DNA of 64,000 nucleotides from Pseudomonas serbica (GTDB lineage: Bacteria > Pseudomonadota > Gammaproteobacteria > Pseudomonadales > Pseudomonadaceae), in assembly GCF_028823535.1 (NCBI RefSeq), contig NZ_JAQIYM010000019.1, forward strand, positions 1 to 64,000. The letters run 5' to 3'. Positions 8,706 to 16,146 of the stretch are shown piece by piece (the stretch's first letter is position 1; every line of letters starts with the position of its first letter). Position numbers and translations under genes: made by a program. The notes under the pieces are model-generated. The model was given only the letters and a program-made list of their open reading frames with translations, did no database searches and was not told the origin of the DNA.

Positions 8706-9101
8706 ATGAACAAAGAATATTGGAGCTGCCTGTTCCTGGCCCTTGTCTTGTCCGGTTGCGCTTCGTCTGGCAACCATCCGATAAAGCCGGTTTCACCTTC
8801 GGCGGTTGCGCTCGATGATGATCAGGTGCGCAGCACCCTGATAGGCAACAAATTGCATAATGTCGGGCCTTCGGGCTTGCCGTATTCGTTGAGTTTCAAT
8901 GCCGATGGCACGGAAATATTCAAACTGTCCGGCAACCCACCCGAAACCGAATACTGGACCGTCAAGGATGGCGTGATCTGTTTCACCTCGCCCAAGATCC
9001 CCAAGGAATGTTATCGGCTGAAAAAGGACAAGGATGACTACTGGCTGGTAGATCCACAGACGGGCGCAGTGCACTACCACTACACCCTGACTTCGCAATG
9101 A
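8706..9101 (+). CDS. Small lipoprotein, second of a paralogous pair
   Basis: A 131-residue lipoprotein (lipobox VLSG-C-ASSG). It shares with the previous gene the STLIGNK segment, the G-LPYSLSFNADGT strand, the W-V-DGVIC-F core and the second Cys in KECYRL. Starts 21 bases after the preceding stop, so the pair is co-transcribed. It converges with the flavin oxidoreductase gene at 9147, with no clear terminator between. Function unknown; an envelope location is expected from the lipobox. Confidence 0.65.
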   Translation: MNKEYWSCLFLALVLSGCASSGNHPIKPVSPSAVALDDDQVRSTLIGNKLHNVGPSGLPYSLSFNADGTEIFKLSGNPPETEYWTVKDGVICFTSPKIPKECYRLKKDKDDYWLVDPQTGAVHYHYTLTSQ

Positions 9102-9146
9102 GGTGATGACGCTTGCTGTTGAAGGCGTCGGCGAACTTGCCTGTTA

Positions 9147-9866
9147 CTACAACGGGGTGTCAACCAGTCCCAGGGGATAGAGTCGATCATCGAACTGACT
9201 CAGGCGAGGGTATTGGATGGGTTCGTCCGCCTCGATGTTTTCCAGGCGCTGGCGATAGCTGAGCAAAAAATCCTGTCGCGCTTCGGCGCTAATGTACGGC
9301 ACATGCCAACCGACAAAAGGTGGCAGCACTTCCAGGCCGACATAGGCCAGGGTACCGCGCAGCAGCGGGCGCAACATGTCTTCCAGGGGGCCGTGGATCG
9401 CCTTCTCGCCGAACATGTGTTCACGCCCGCCCAAGGTCACAGTCACCAGGGCTTTCTTGCCGCTCAGCCCGCCTTGATCATAAAAACGTTTGCCGCCGTA
9501 GCAGATGCCGGACACCAGTACCCGGTCAATCCAGCCCTTGAGGATGGCCGGCGTGGAGAACCAGTAGATCGGGAAATTGAGGATCAGCAGGTCTGTCCAA
9601 AGCAGCTTGTCCAGTTCCTGCTGAATATCGGCGGCGAGCGTCCGCTCCTTGCTGTTGCGTCGTTGTTCCAGCGCGTAGACCAGGTACTCGGGATTTTCCC
9701 TGACGCAAAAGTCCTCGGCACTGGCCACTGGGTTCCAGTCCATCGCGTACAGGTCCGATACCCGCACCTCATGCCCTTGGGCTTGCAGGGTCTGGACCGC
9801 CTGGTCGCGCAGCGCAGCGGTGAAGGACTTTGGTTCGGGGTGGGCATGCACGATCAAAACGTTCAT
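9147..9866 (-). CDS. NAD(P)H dehydrogenase (quinone), flavodoxin-like fold
   Basis: A 239-residue flavin oxidoreductase of the NQO1/MdaB/KefF family. Motifs are MNVLIVHAHPEPKSFTAAL (flavin phosphate loop), LILNFPIYWFSTPAILKGWIDRV and VTLGGREHMFG. ATG 9866 is preceded by AAGGATTCACC, so the 14-residue upstream extension in the open frame is rejected. It is the last gene of the long minus-strand carboxylase operon, starting 23 bases after the carboxyltransferase stop. It could regenerate an electron acceptor or reduce a quinone or enone intermediate; this link is inferred from position. Confidence 0.85.
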   Translation of the reverse strand: MNVLIVHAHPEPKSFTAALRDQAVQTLQAQGHEVRVSDLYAMDWNPVASAEDFCVRENPEYLVYALEQRRNSKERTLAADIQQELDKLLWTDLLILNFPIYWFSTPAILKGWIDRVLVSGICYGGKRFYDQGGLSGKKALVTVTLGGREHMFGEKAIHGPLEDMLRPLLRGTLAYVGLEVLPPFVGWHVPYISAEARQDFLLSYRQRLENIEADEPIQYPRLSQFDDRLYPLGLVDTPL

Positions 9867-9889
9867 GGTGAATCCTTGAAAGGGAGGGA

Positions 9890-11431
9890 TCAAAAGTAGG
9901 TTGGCCACGTACGCATTTCGTGACGGCCGATACCGTTGTTGAAGCCGCGCCGTTGCGCCGCCAGTGCCTCGACCAGAAAGCGCCGGGTTTCTGCCGGGGC
10001 GATTACCTCGTGGGTGCCCATGGCACCGGCCAGGGCAAAGGCCGAGGTGTCTTTTGAGAATTCGGCATGCAGTCGCTCGTAACGCTCGGGGTCGCTTTCG
10101 CGGGTCACGTCATGCACGACGCTGACCGCAACGCCGGGGTCGACGAAGCTGACGTCGGCCATGCACCAGGCGGCGGACTGGTCGCTGTTGCGGCCACCGC
10201 CGAAATTCAGGTAGGCCTGGCCAAAACTCTTGCGCACGATTACCGAAAGTTTGGGCACCGAACACAGTTGCACTGCGTGAATCATGTTCATGATGTGCGC
10301 GGGCGCGCTGTGTTTCTCGCCTTCGATGCCCACCAGGAAACCGGGTGTATCGACTAGAAATACCAGTGGAATGTTGAACGAGTCGCACAGGGCGATGAAA
10401 CCGGTGGCCTTGCGGCAGGCATCGGCGTCGAGCGCTCCGCCTTTGAATTGCGGGTTGGAAGCGACAATGCCGATGCTGGCCCCCTCGAGCCGGGCCAGGG
10501 CGGTGACGACCGAGCGACCGAAGCGATCCTTGAGTAAAAACAGGCTGTCACGATCGACCAGGGTGGCGAGCAGCTTGCGCATGTCGTAGGTCTTGCTGCG
10601 TTCGGCCGGGACGATGCGTTCAGGTCCCGACGAATCCGGACGGTCCTCGAGCGTGCAGGGCAGCACGGCCGGCATCTCATTCGAATGGGAGGGCAGGTAG
10701 CCGAGAAAACGCTGGATGGCGGCCAGCGCTTCCTGATCGGTGTTGACCACCATGTCGGCCAGCCCGGTGATTTCAGCATGCATGCGCCAGCCGCCGAGTT
10801 CTTCGCTATCGGACGCCTCGCCGATCGCCACCGAGGTGACTTTAGGGCTCGAAACAGCCAGCAATGCGCCTTTGCGCATCACTGTGAAATCCGCCAAACA
10901 CGAATACCAGCTCGCCGAACCGAAACACGGGCCGAGCACGGCGCTGACCCACGGCGTCTCGCGACGGCGGCAGTATTGCTGAGCATCCTGACCGCCGCCG
11001 GCCATGGCGCCCGCGCCCATTGCATCCTGCATGCGCTGGCCCGACGACTCGCCAAGGAAGATCAGCGGCATGCCGTTGCGGGTGGCGCATTCCTTCATGT
11101 AGGCGATCTTGCGCGCATTGACCCACGAGGACGACGCGCCTTTGACTGTCATGTCGTTGGACACCACGGCGACCCGGCGCGAATCGATGCGGCCAAAGCC
11201 GGTGATCTTGCCATCGGCGGGCGTGCTATCCCGATCTTCGGGGCGGGCGGAGTGGGCGAGCATGCCGATCTCACTGAACGACTGCGGGTCCAGCAGACCC
11301 TCCAGCCGCTCACGGGCGTTGAGCACGCCGGCATCGCGTCGTGCCTGGAGTCTGGCTTCTCCGCCCATGTCCAAGGCGGTGGCGCGGCGGGAGTGCAGTT
11401 CTTGATCGGGTGAAGTGTGATCGCGGGTCAT
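9890..11431 (-). CDS. Acyl-CoA carboxylase carboxyltransferase (beta) subunit, first copy
   Basis: A 513-residue carboxyltransferase with two crotonase-like halves, as in propionyl-, methylcrotonyl- and geranyl-CoA carboxylases and the 12S subunit of transcarboxylase. Landmarks include RDAGVLNARERLEGLLD at the N-terminus, ESSGQRMQDAMGAGAMAGGG and the C-terminal VDTPGFLVGIEGE. It transfers carboxyl from biotin to an acyl-CoA. A second copy lies on the plus strand (22170..23750). Its start overlaps the stop of a possible 25-codon ORF (TGATG). It belongs to the operon with biotin carboxylase and carrier; which acyl-CoA it uses cannot be read from the sequence. Confidence 0.9.
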   Translation of the reverse strand: MTRDHTSPDQELHSRRATALDMGGEARLQARRDAGVLNARERLEGLLDPQSFSEIGMLAHSARPEDRDSTPADGKITGFGRIDSRRVAVVSNDMTVKGASSSWVNARKIAYMKECATRNGMPLIFLGESSGQRMQDAMGAGAMAGGGQDAQQYCRRRETPWVSAVLGPCFGSASWYSCLADFTVMRKGALLAVSSPKVTSVAIGEASDSEELGGWRMHAEITGLADMVVNTDQEALAAIQRFLGYLPSHSNEMPAVLPCTLEDRPDSSGPERIVPAERSKTYDMRKLLATLVDRDSLFLLKDRFGRSVVTALARLEGASIGIVASNPQFKGGALDADACRKATGFIALCDSFNIPLVFLVDTPGFLVGIEGEKHSAPAHIMNMIHAVQLCSVPKLSVIVRKSFGQAYLNFGGGRNSDQSAAWCMADVSFVDPGVAVSVVHDVTRESDPERYERLHAEFSKDTSAFALAGAMGTHEVIAPAETRRFLVEALAAQRRGFNNGIGRHEMRTWPTYF

Positions 11432-11508
11432 CAGTCTTTCTCTTGGGGAACCATGACGGCACGTCCGACGATTTCGCCGCGACGCATTGGCAGCAGGACT
11501 TCAATCAC
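11431..11508 (-). CDS. Possible 25-codon coupled ORF between thiolase-like and carboxyltransferase genes
   Basis: In the 69-base gap between two operon genes, a GTG at 11508 overlaps the end of the thiolase-like gene. It opens a 25-codon frame that ends in TGA overlapping the ATG of the carboxyltransferase (TGATG). The peptide is V/M-IEVLLPMRRG followed by EIVGRAVMVPQEKD. The exact coupling at both ends is suggestive, but the ORF is short and could be chance or merely a re-initiation device. No family recognised. Confidence 0.25.
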   Translation of the reverse strand: MIEVLLPMRRGEIVGRAVMVPQEKD

Positions 11509-12685
11509 CTGGTTCGTTCGCCAGCACCATGTACATGAATGCCGACATGACGAGCCCGCCAGTCTGGACCAGGCAGCTGCTGCCATTGGCGACCTGGCGT
11601 GCGCCGCATTCGCCGCGCAGCTGGCGCACCGACTCGATCATCAGTTGCATGCCGAACTGGCCGGAGTGGTTGAACGCCAGGCCACCGCCCGACGTATTCA
11701 CCGGCAATGCGCCGCCGGGCGCGGCAATGCCGCTGCGCAGAAACGCGCCCGCCTGGCCGGGTTCGCACAAACCCATGCTCTCCAGGCCGACCAGCACATT
11801 GATGGTGAAGGCGTCATAGATCTGCACCATGCTCAATTCGCTGCGCGCGATGCCGGACATGCGCATCGCCCGCTCGACGCAGGCGCCGGTAACGCCGTCG
11901 TCGAGCCAGTCGAACGTATTGACCGGCGTGACGTGGCCCCGATAGGTATCGGCGAAACCGCGGATGAACACCGCAGGTTTGGCCAAGGTGCGGGCGTGTT
12001 CGGCCCTGGTGAGGATCAATGCACCGGCACCGTCGCTGACCAGGCAGATATCGGCTTTGCGCAGCGGGTCCGAGATCAGCGGCGAAGCCAGGTAATCCTC
12101 CATCGTCAGTGGTTGGCGCAGCGTGGCCTGGGGATTGAGTTGCGCCCAACGCCGCGCGTTGATCGCCACCTCGCCGAGGTCCTCTGCGCTCGCCTGGTAT
12201 CGATGCAGATACTGCTGCGCGAGCATCGCGTACCAACTGATCGGACTGAGCACGCCGTAGGGCGCCACGAATTGGCCGGACGGGGAACGCGGGTCGGTGA
12301 CCACGCCGCCACGGTGGCGACTGTGATCCAGGCGCTGGGTACTGCCGTAGGTGACCAGCGCCACTGAGCACAGGCCAGCGTCGATCGCAGCCATGGCGTG
12401 GATCAAGTGGGTCAGGGGCGAACCGCCACCCACCACCGTGCTGTCGACGTAGCGCGGCGTGATCCCCAGGTATTCGCTCACCAGCAACGCATTGGCGCGG
12501 TCGTCCCAGTGCGCGAATACCCCATCGACATCGCCCAGGGTGAGCCCGGCCTCCAGTAGCGCTTCGCGGGCCGAGCGGCATTGCAGCGACAGCGCGGTGT
12601 CGCCTGGCTGCGCCTTGCCGAGGCCGGCCTCGCCCACACCGACGATGGCGTAGCGGCCGGCGAGGTGGGATGCGTCGAGCGTCAT
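11501..12685 (-). CDS. SCP2-thiolase-like / Ltp2-type acyl-CoA retro-aldolase
   Basis: A 394-residue thiolase-fold protein of the lipid-transfer-protein/SCP2-thiolase group. Where classical thiolases carry the nucleophilic Cys, this protein has VVGGGSPLTH (about residues 84-93). The later motif is QIYDAFT (288-294) and the C-terminal loop is NTSGGGLAFNHSG. This is the pattern of Ltp2-like enzymes, which cleave 3-hydroxyacyl-CoA side chains by retro-aldol chemistry with a DUF35 partner rather than by thiolysis; that role is an inference. The start ATG 12685 overlaps the stop of the ligase (4 bases); upstream codons up to 12922 lie inside the ligase gene in another frame and are rejected. Confidence 0.82.
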   Translation of the reverse strand: MTLDASHLAGRYAIVGVGEAGLGKAQPGDTALSLQCRSAREALLEAGLTLGDVDGVFAHWDDRANALLVSEYLGITPRYVDSTVVGGGSPLTHLIHAMAAIDAGLCSVALVTYGSTQRLDHSRHRGGVVTDPRSPSGQFVAPYGVLSPISWYAMLAQQYLHRYQASAEDLGEVAINARRWAQLNPQATLRQPLTMEDYLASPLISDPLRKADICLVSDGAGALILTRAEHARTLAKPAVFIRGFADTYRGHVTPVNTFDWLDDGVTGACVERAMRMSGIARSELSMVQIYDAFTINVLVGLESMGLCEPGQAGAFLRSGIAAPGGALPVNTSGGGLAFNHSGQFGMQLMIESVRQLRGECGARQVANGSSCLVQTGGLVMSAFMYMVLANEPGD

Positions 12686-14211
12686 GGTCGAGGCTCCTGC
12701 GCGATCAGCTGTGCACGCACGTCTTTTTTCAACACCTTGCCGACCGGGCTGCGTGGCAGGCTGTCCCAGAACAGCACGTGTTTGGGCGTCTTCAGGCTGC
12801 CGAGTTTTTCCCGGCAGGTGGCGATCAATTCCTGCGCTGTTGCAGTGGCACCGGCCTTGAGTTCGATGACCGCGACGACTTTCTCGCCCCAGTCGGCATC
12901 GGGAATGCCGACCACTGCGCAATCCATCACCGCGGGATGCGCCCAGATCAGTTGCTCGATCTCGCTCGGGTAGATGTTGAACCCACCTGAGATGATCATG
13001 TCCTTGGTGCGATCGACGATGTACAGGTAGCCGCCTTCGTCGAACACGCCGATGTCACCGGTGTGGTGCCAGCCGTACCGGAGTGCCTCTTCGTTGGCTT
13101 GCGGATTGTCGTAGTAGCCGGGGGCGACCAGTTCGCCACGGGCGACGATCTCGCCGCGCTCGCCAGTCTCGACGAACCGCCCGTCGTCATCCATCAGGGC
13201 CACTTCGCAGGCACCGGTGGGACGGCCGGCTGAACCCAGGTGCTTGCCCTCACGCAGGTGGTCTTCGCGGGTCAGTACCGTGATGACACCGGGCACTTCG
13301 GATTGGCCGTAAAACTGCACGAACACCGGCCCCCACAGGGCGATGCCTTCGCGCAGCTTGTCCACGGACATGGGGGCGGCGCCGTAGATAACATATTCGA
13401 GCGAGGAGCAGTCGCGGGTCCTGGCGTCCGGGTGCGACAGCAGTCGGTAGATCAGGGTCGGTGGCAGGAACAGGTGGGTGATGCGTTCCCGTTCAATGGT
13501 TTCCAGGACCACGCCCGGATCGGCGGACGCTGCAATCACGTTGCGCGTGCCGAAACTCGACAGGGCCATGGCAGTTGCGCCTGCCGCATGGGTCAGCGGC
13601 GCCACGACCAGGTGCGCGGGGCTTTTTGCCGGCGGCATGAACTGGTTACCAATGCGGTAGCAGGCGAGCAATGCGCGATGGCTTTGCATGATTGCCTTCG
13701 GCCGCCCCGTGGTGCCGCCCGAGGACTTGATCAGGGCAATCTCGTCGAGCGTCTGGCGCACCGTGCACGGCTGGCCGGCATGTTCGCGGCACCAGGAGGC
13801 GATGCTCAGCCCGTCGATCGGCTCGTCCAGGCCGATCAGGGATTTCAGGGTGGGTACGCCGGCACGAATGCGCTCGGCATGCTCGGCGTACTGGGAGTGC
13901 AGCACGAGCACTGACAACTTGGTGAAACTCATGAACCAGATGAGGCTGTCGATCGAGTCCCTGGCATTCAAGGGTATGAAAGTGCTCCCTGCGCGCAAGG
14001 CGCCCAGCATGGCGACGAAGCTCAGCGGGTGATTGGGCGCCAGCACGCCGACATGCGCGCAGCTCAGCCCTAGCAGGGTCAAGGCATGGCCGATGGCGTG
14101 GGAATCGGCCTGGACCTCGGCGTAGGTGAGGCTCAAGCCTGGGCCTTGCAGGCAGACATTGTCCGGGTGGCGATTGGCGCCTGCATCGAAGTGGTCGGTA
14201 ATCATTTGCAT
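12682..14211 (-). CDS. AMP-dependent acyl-CoA synthetase/ligase, first copy
   Basis: A 509-residue ANL-superfamily acyl-CoA ligase that activates a carboxylic acid with ATP and CoA. The phosphate loop is SSGGTTGRPKA, the A5 region is QFYGQSEVPG, the hinge region is HHTGDIGVFDEGGYLYIVDR followed by TKDMIISGGFNIYPSEIE, and the catalytic Lys lies in RSPVGKVLKKD. Within the minus-strand operon it lies between the DUF35 gene (8 bases upstream) and the thiolase-like gene (overlap). A second ligase is encoded at 20614..22173, so two acids or two successive activations may be handled. Confidence 0.9.
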   Translation of the reverse strand: MQMITDHFDAGANRHPDNVCLQGPGLSLTYAEVQADSHAIGHALTLLGLSCAHVGVLAPNHPLSFVAMLGALRAGSTFIPLNARDSIDSLIWFMSFTKLSVLVLHSQYAEHAERIRAGVPTLKSLIGLDEPIDGLSIASWCREHAGQPCTVRQTLDEIALIKSSGGTTGRPKAIMQSHRALLACYRIGNQFMPPAKSPAHLVVAPLTHAAGATAMALSSFGTRNVIAASADPGVVLETIERERITHLFLPPTLIYRLLSHPDARTRDCSSLEYVIYGAAPMSVDKLREGIALWGPVFVQFYGQSEVPGVITVLTREDHLREGKHLGSAGRPTGACEVALMDDDGRFVETGERGEIVARGELVAPGYYDNPQANEEALRYGWHHTGDIGVFDEGGYLYIVDRTKDMIISGGFNIYPSEIEQLIWAHPAVMDCAVVGIPDADWGEKVVAVIELKAGATATAQELIATCREKLGSLKTPKHVLFWDSLPRSPVGKVLKKDVRAQLIAQEPRP

Positions 14212-14219
14212 GGTGACGG

Positions 14220-14636
14220 CTAATCCAAAAGAGTGAACTGGGGCAGCGTGCAGGATTCGCTGACGGACTCGAAACAGACGCTGACCCGGGCGCCGATGGC
14301 GACGCGCGCAAGGTCGGCATCGAGGATATTGGCGACCAGGCGAACGCCTTCATCGAGGTCGATCAACGCAACCACATAGGGCAACCGGGATTCGAAGGCC
14401 GGCGAGGGCGCGATCCGGCAGACCGTCCAGGTATAGATGCGCCCGTGGCCGCTGGCGTTGATCCAGTCGAGGCGGTCGGACAGGCAGCTGATACAGAAGG
14501 CCCGAGGGTAGAACTGGCAGGTCCCGCAGCCAGCGCAGCGCTGAATCACCAGCCGGTGTTCATGCGCGGCCGCCCAATAGGCGGCCGTTTCGGCGGTGGG
14601 TTGCCGCAGAGGCCGTGCAGAGAGGGGAGTCGACAT
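14220..14636 (-). CDS. Zn-ribbon/OB-fold protein (DUF35), partner of the thiolase-like protein
   Basis: A 138-residue two-domain protein. An N-terminal rubredoxin-like zinc ribbon (CAGCGTCQFYPRAFCISC, residues about 35-52) is followed by an OB-fold with WTVCRIAPSP and LPYVVALIDLDEGVRL. ATG 14636 is preceded by TGAGGCTGCC; the upstream extension from 14687 lies over the end of the preceding gene and is rejected. Proteins of this family bind thiolase-fold enzymes and acyl-CoA, for example the DUF35 partners of Ltp2 aldolases. Its presence in one operon with such an enzyme supports a complex between the two. Confidence 0.85.
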   Translation of the reverse strand: MSTPLSARPLRQPTAETAAYWAAAHEHRLVIQRCAGCGTCQFYPRAFCISCLSDRLDWINASGHGRIYTWTVCRIAPSPAFESRLPYVVALIDLDEGVRLVANILDADLARVAIGARVSVCFESVSESCTLPQFTLLD

Positions 14637-14643
14637 GGCAGCC

Positions 14644-16143
14644 TCAGTGAGTACGCAGTTCGAAACCGGCCATGGCGATATGCACATGGCGTTGCTCCGG
14701 GAACCTTGCCAGCCCGGCGATCAGTTCATGCAGCGGGCGACGCACACTGAAGGTGTCGTCGACCACGGCAGGGACCAGCCCGGTGATTTTTTCGTCGCCA
14801 TACATGGCACGCAGCAACAGTTCATCATCCGACAGGCCGGGATATCGACGGCGCAGCTCGGGAACCCTTGGCGAGAGCACCGGTGGCGTCGTTGCCACCT
14901 CGCGGGAGCCGTTGGCGAGTACAAGATCCCTGACGTCGGGATCGACCGGCAGTGGCAGAGCGCCGAAGTAACCGCACACGTACTTTTTCACTTCGTCCGG
15001 TACCACCTTGTAGCGCTCGCCGCTCAGCACGTTCATCACCGCTTGCGCGGCGATCATGGCGGGGAAGGGCGTGGCCATCACGGGCGAGCCCAGTTCCACG
15101 CGCACGCGGGCGATCTCTTCGAGCACGACCGGCAGCTTGTCGGCGATCCCCGCCAGCTGCAGTTGCGACTGCAGGTTCGACATGGCGCCGCCGGCGTATT
15201 GGGTGACGAAGTGCGCCGGGTCGTATTCCGCCGGGATACCCAGGGGAAAACCGTTCTCTTCGGCCACGCCGGCGAGGTACTCGCCGATCTCGTCAGCCGC
15301 GCGGTCATCGAAGTCGACCTCGAAACCGATTTCGCGCAGGTTACGGGCCAGCATCTGGGCCGAGGGCCCTGCATTGCCGTTGGCCAGCGGATCGATCGAG
15401 CACAGCAGGCGGTCGGCGCCGTGCACCGCCGCTTCTATGGCCGCCAGCGAACCGGTCGCGTTCAGGCAGTGGGTGAGCACTTCGAGCGGTCGATCGCCGA
15501 TCACCGCCTTGATCGCTGGCACAATGCTGCGTACCTGTTCCACGGTCATGCTGCCGCCGGCGTCGCCGAAGGTAAAGGCGTCGATGTCGAAGCGTTCGAT
15601 GGCCTCGCGCGCCTTGGCGGCGTAGAACGTCGCGTCGTAGCCCGGGGCCAGGTTGTAGATCATGGCGAGGTTGGTGGTGGCGCCCAGGCGCTTGGCCGTG
15701 GCGATCGCCGGTACCAGGTTGTCCCAGCAATGCAGTGAGTCGAGAAAGCCGATGTCACGGGCACCGTTGGCGACCAGGCGCTCGACGTACAGCTCGCTGA
15801 GGTCGTCCGGTTCCGGGTAGAAGCTGCGCAGCATGTTGCTGCGCACGATACCGCGCAGCGGCGTGTGGCGGATCCGCTCGGACAACAGGCGGAGCCGCTC
15901 CAGCGGATTCTGGTTGAGGAACAGCACGCTGGCGTCGAACTGCACCAGGGCAACGCCTTCTATCGCATCGAAACCCAGCGCATCCAGGCGCTCGGCCATC
16001 GGCAGCATGTGCTCGGTGCGCATGCGCGTGGCCCACAGGCACTGGTGCGCATCGCGCAGGGTGGCATCGACCAGCTGGATGCGCCGGCGTTTGCCGGTGC
16101 GGACAAAATCCGCATTCACTTTTTCGCGTAGTTGATTCAGCAC
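14644..16143 (-). CDS. Transcarboxylase-5S / oxaloacetate-decarboxylase-alpha-like protein with altered metal site (copy A)
   Basis: A 499-residue HMGL-like TIM barrel plus conserved carboxyltransferase tail, as in PycB, OadA and transcarboxylase 5S. The N-terminal VDATLRDAHQCLWATRM with the metal-binding Asp31 is intact, and QYAGGAMSNLQSQL and GERYKVVPDEVKKY match the family. Two of the four expected metal ligands are gone. The lysine that is carbamylated in the family (usual motif IKDMAG) is Gly193 in FTFGDAGGS, and the second His of the H-x-H pair (LHCHATTG) is Leu227 in THCLNATG. It has no biotin domain of its own. It lies 3 bases after copy B in the operon. Possibly a pseudoenzyme, scaffold or new activity. 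Confidence 0.85.
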   Translation of the reverse strand: MLNQLREKVNADFVRTGKRRRIQLVDATLRDAHQCLWATRMRTEHMLPMAERLDALGFDAIEGVALVQFDASVLFLNQNPLERLRLLSERIRHTPLRGIVRSNMLRSFYPEPDDLSELYVERLVANGARDIGFLDSLHCWDNLVPAIATAKRLGATTNLAMIYNLAPGYDATFYAAKAREAIERFDIDAFTFGDAGGSMTVEQVRSIVPAIKAVIGDRPLEVLTHCLNATGSLAAIEAAVHGADRLLCSIDPLANGNAGPSAQMLARNLREIGFEVDFDDRAADEIGEYLAGVAEENGFPLGIPAEYDPAHFVTQYAGGAMSNLQSQLQLAGIADKLPVVLEEIARVRVELGSPVMATPFPAMIAAQAVMNVLSGERYKVVPDEVKKYVCGYFGALPLPVDPDVRDLVLANGSREVATTPPVLSPRVPELRRRYPGLSDDELLLRAMYGDEKITGLVPAVVDDTFSVRRPLHELIAGLARFPEQRHVHIAMAGFELRTH

Positions 16144-16146
16144 ATG

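Noticed and set aside
12686..12922. 79-residue N-terminal extension of the thiolase-like protein
   Set aside because: It is Arg-rich, overlaps the ligase gene in another frame, and the real start at 12685 overlaps the ligase stop in the usual ATGA way.
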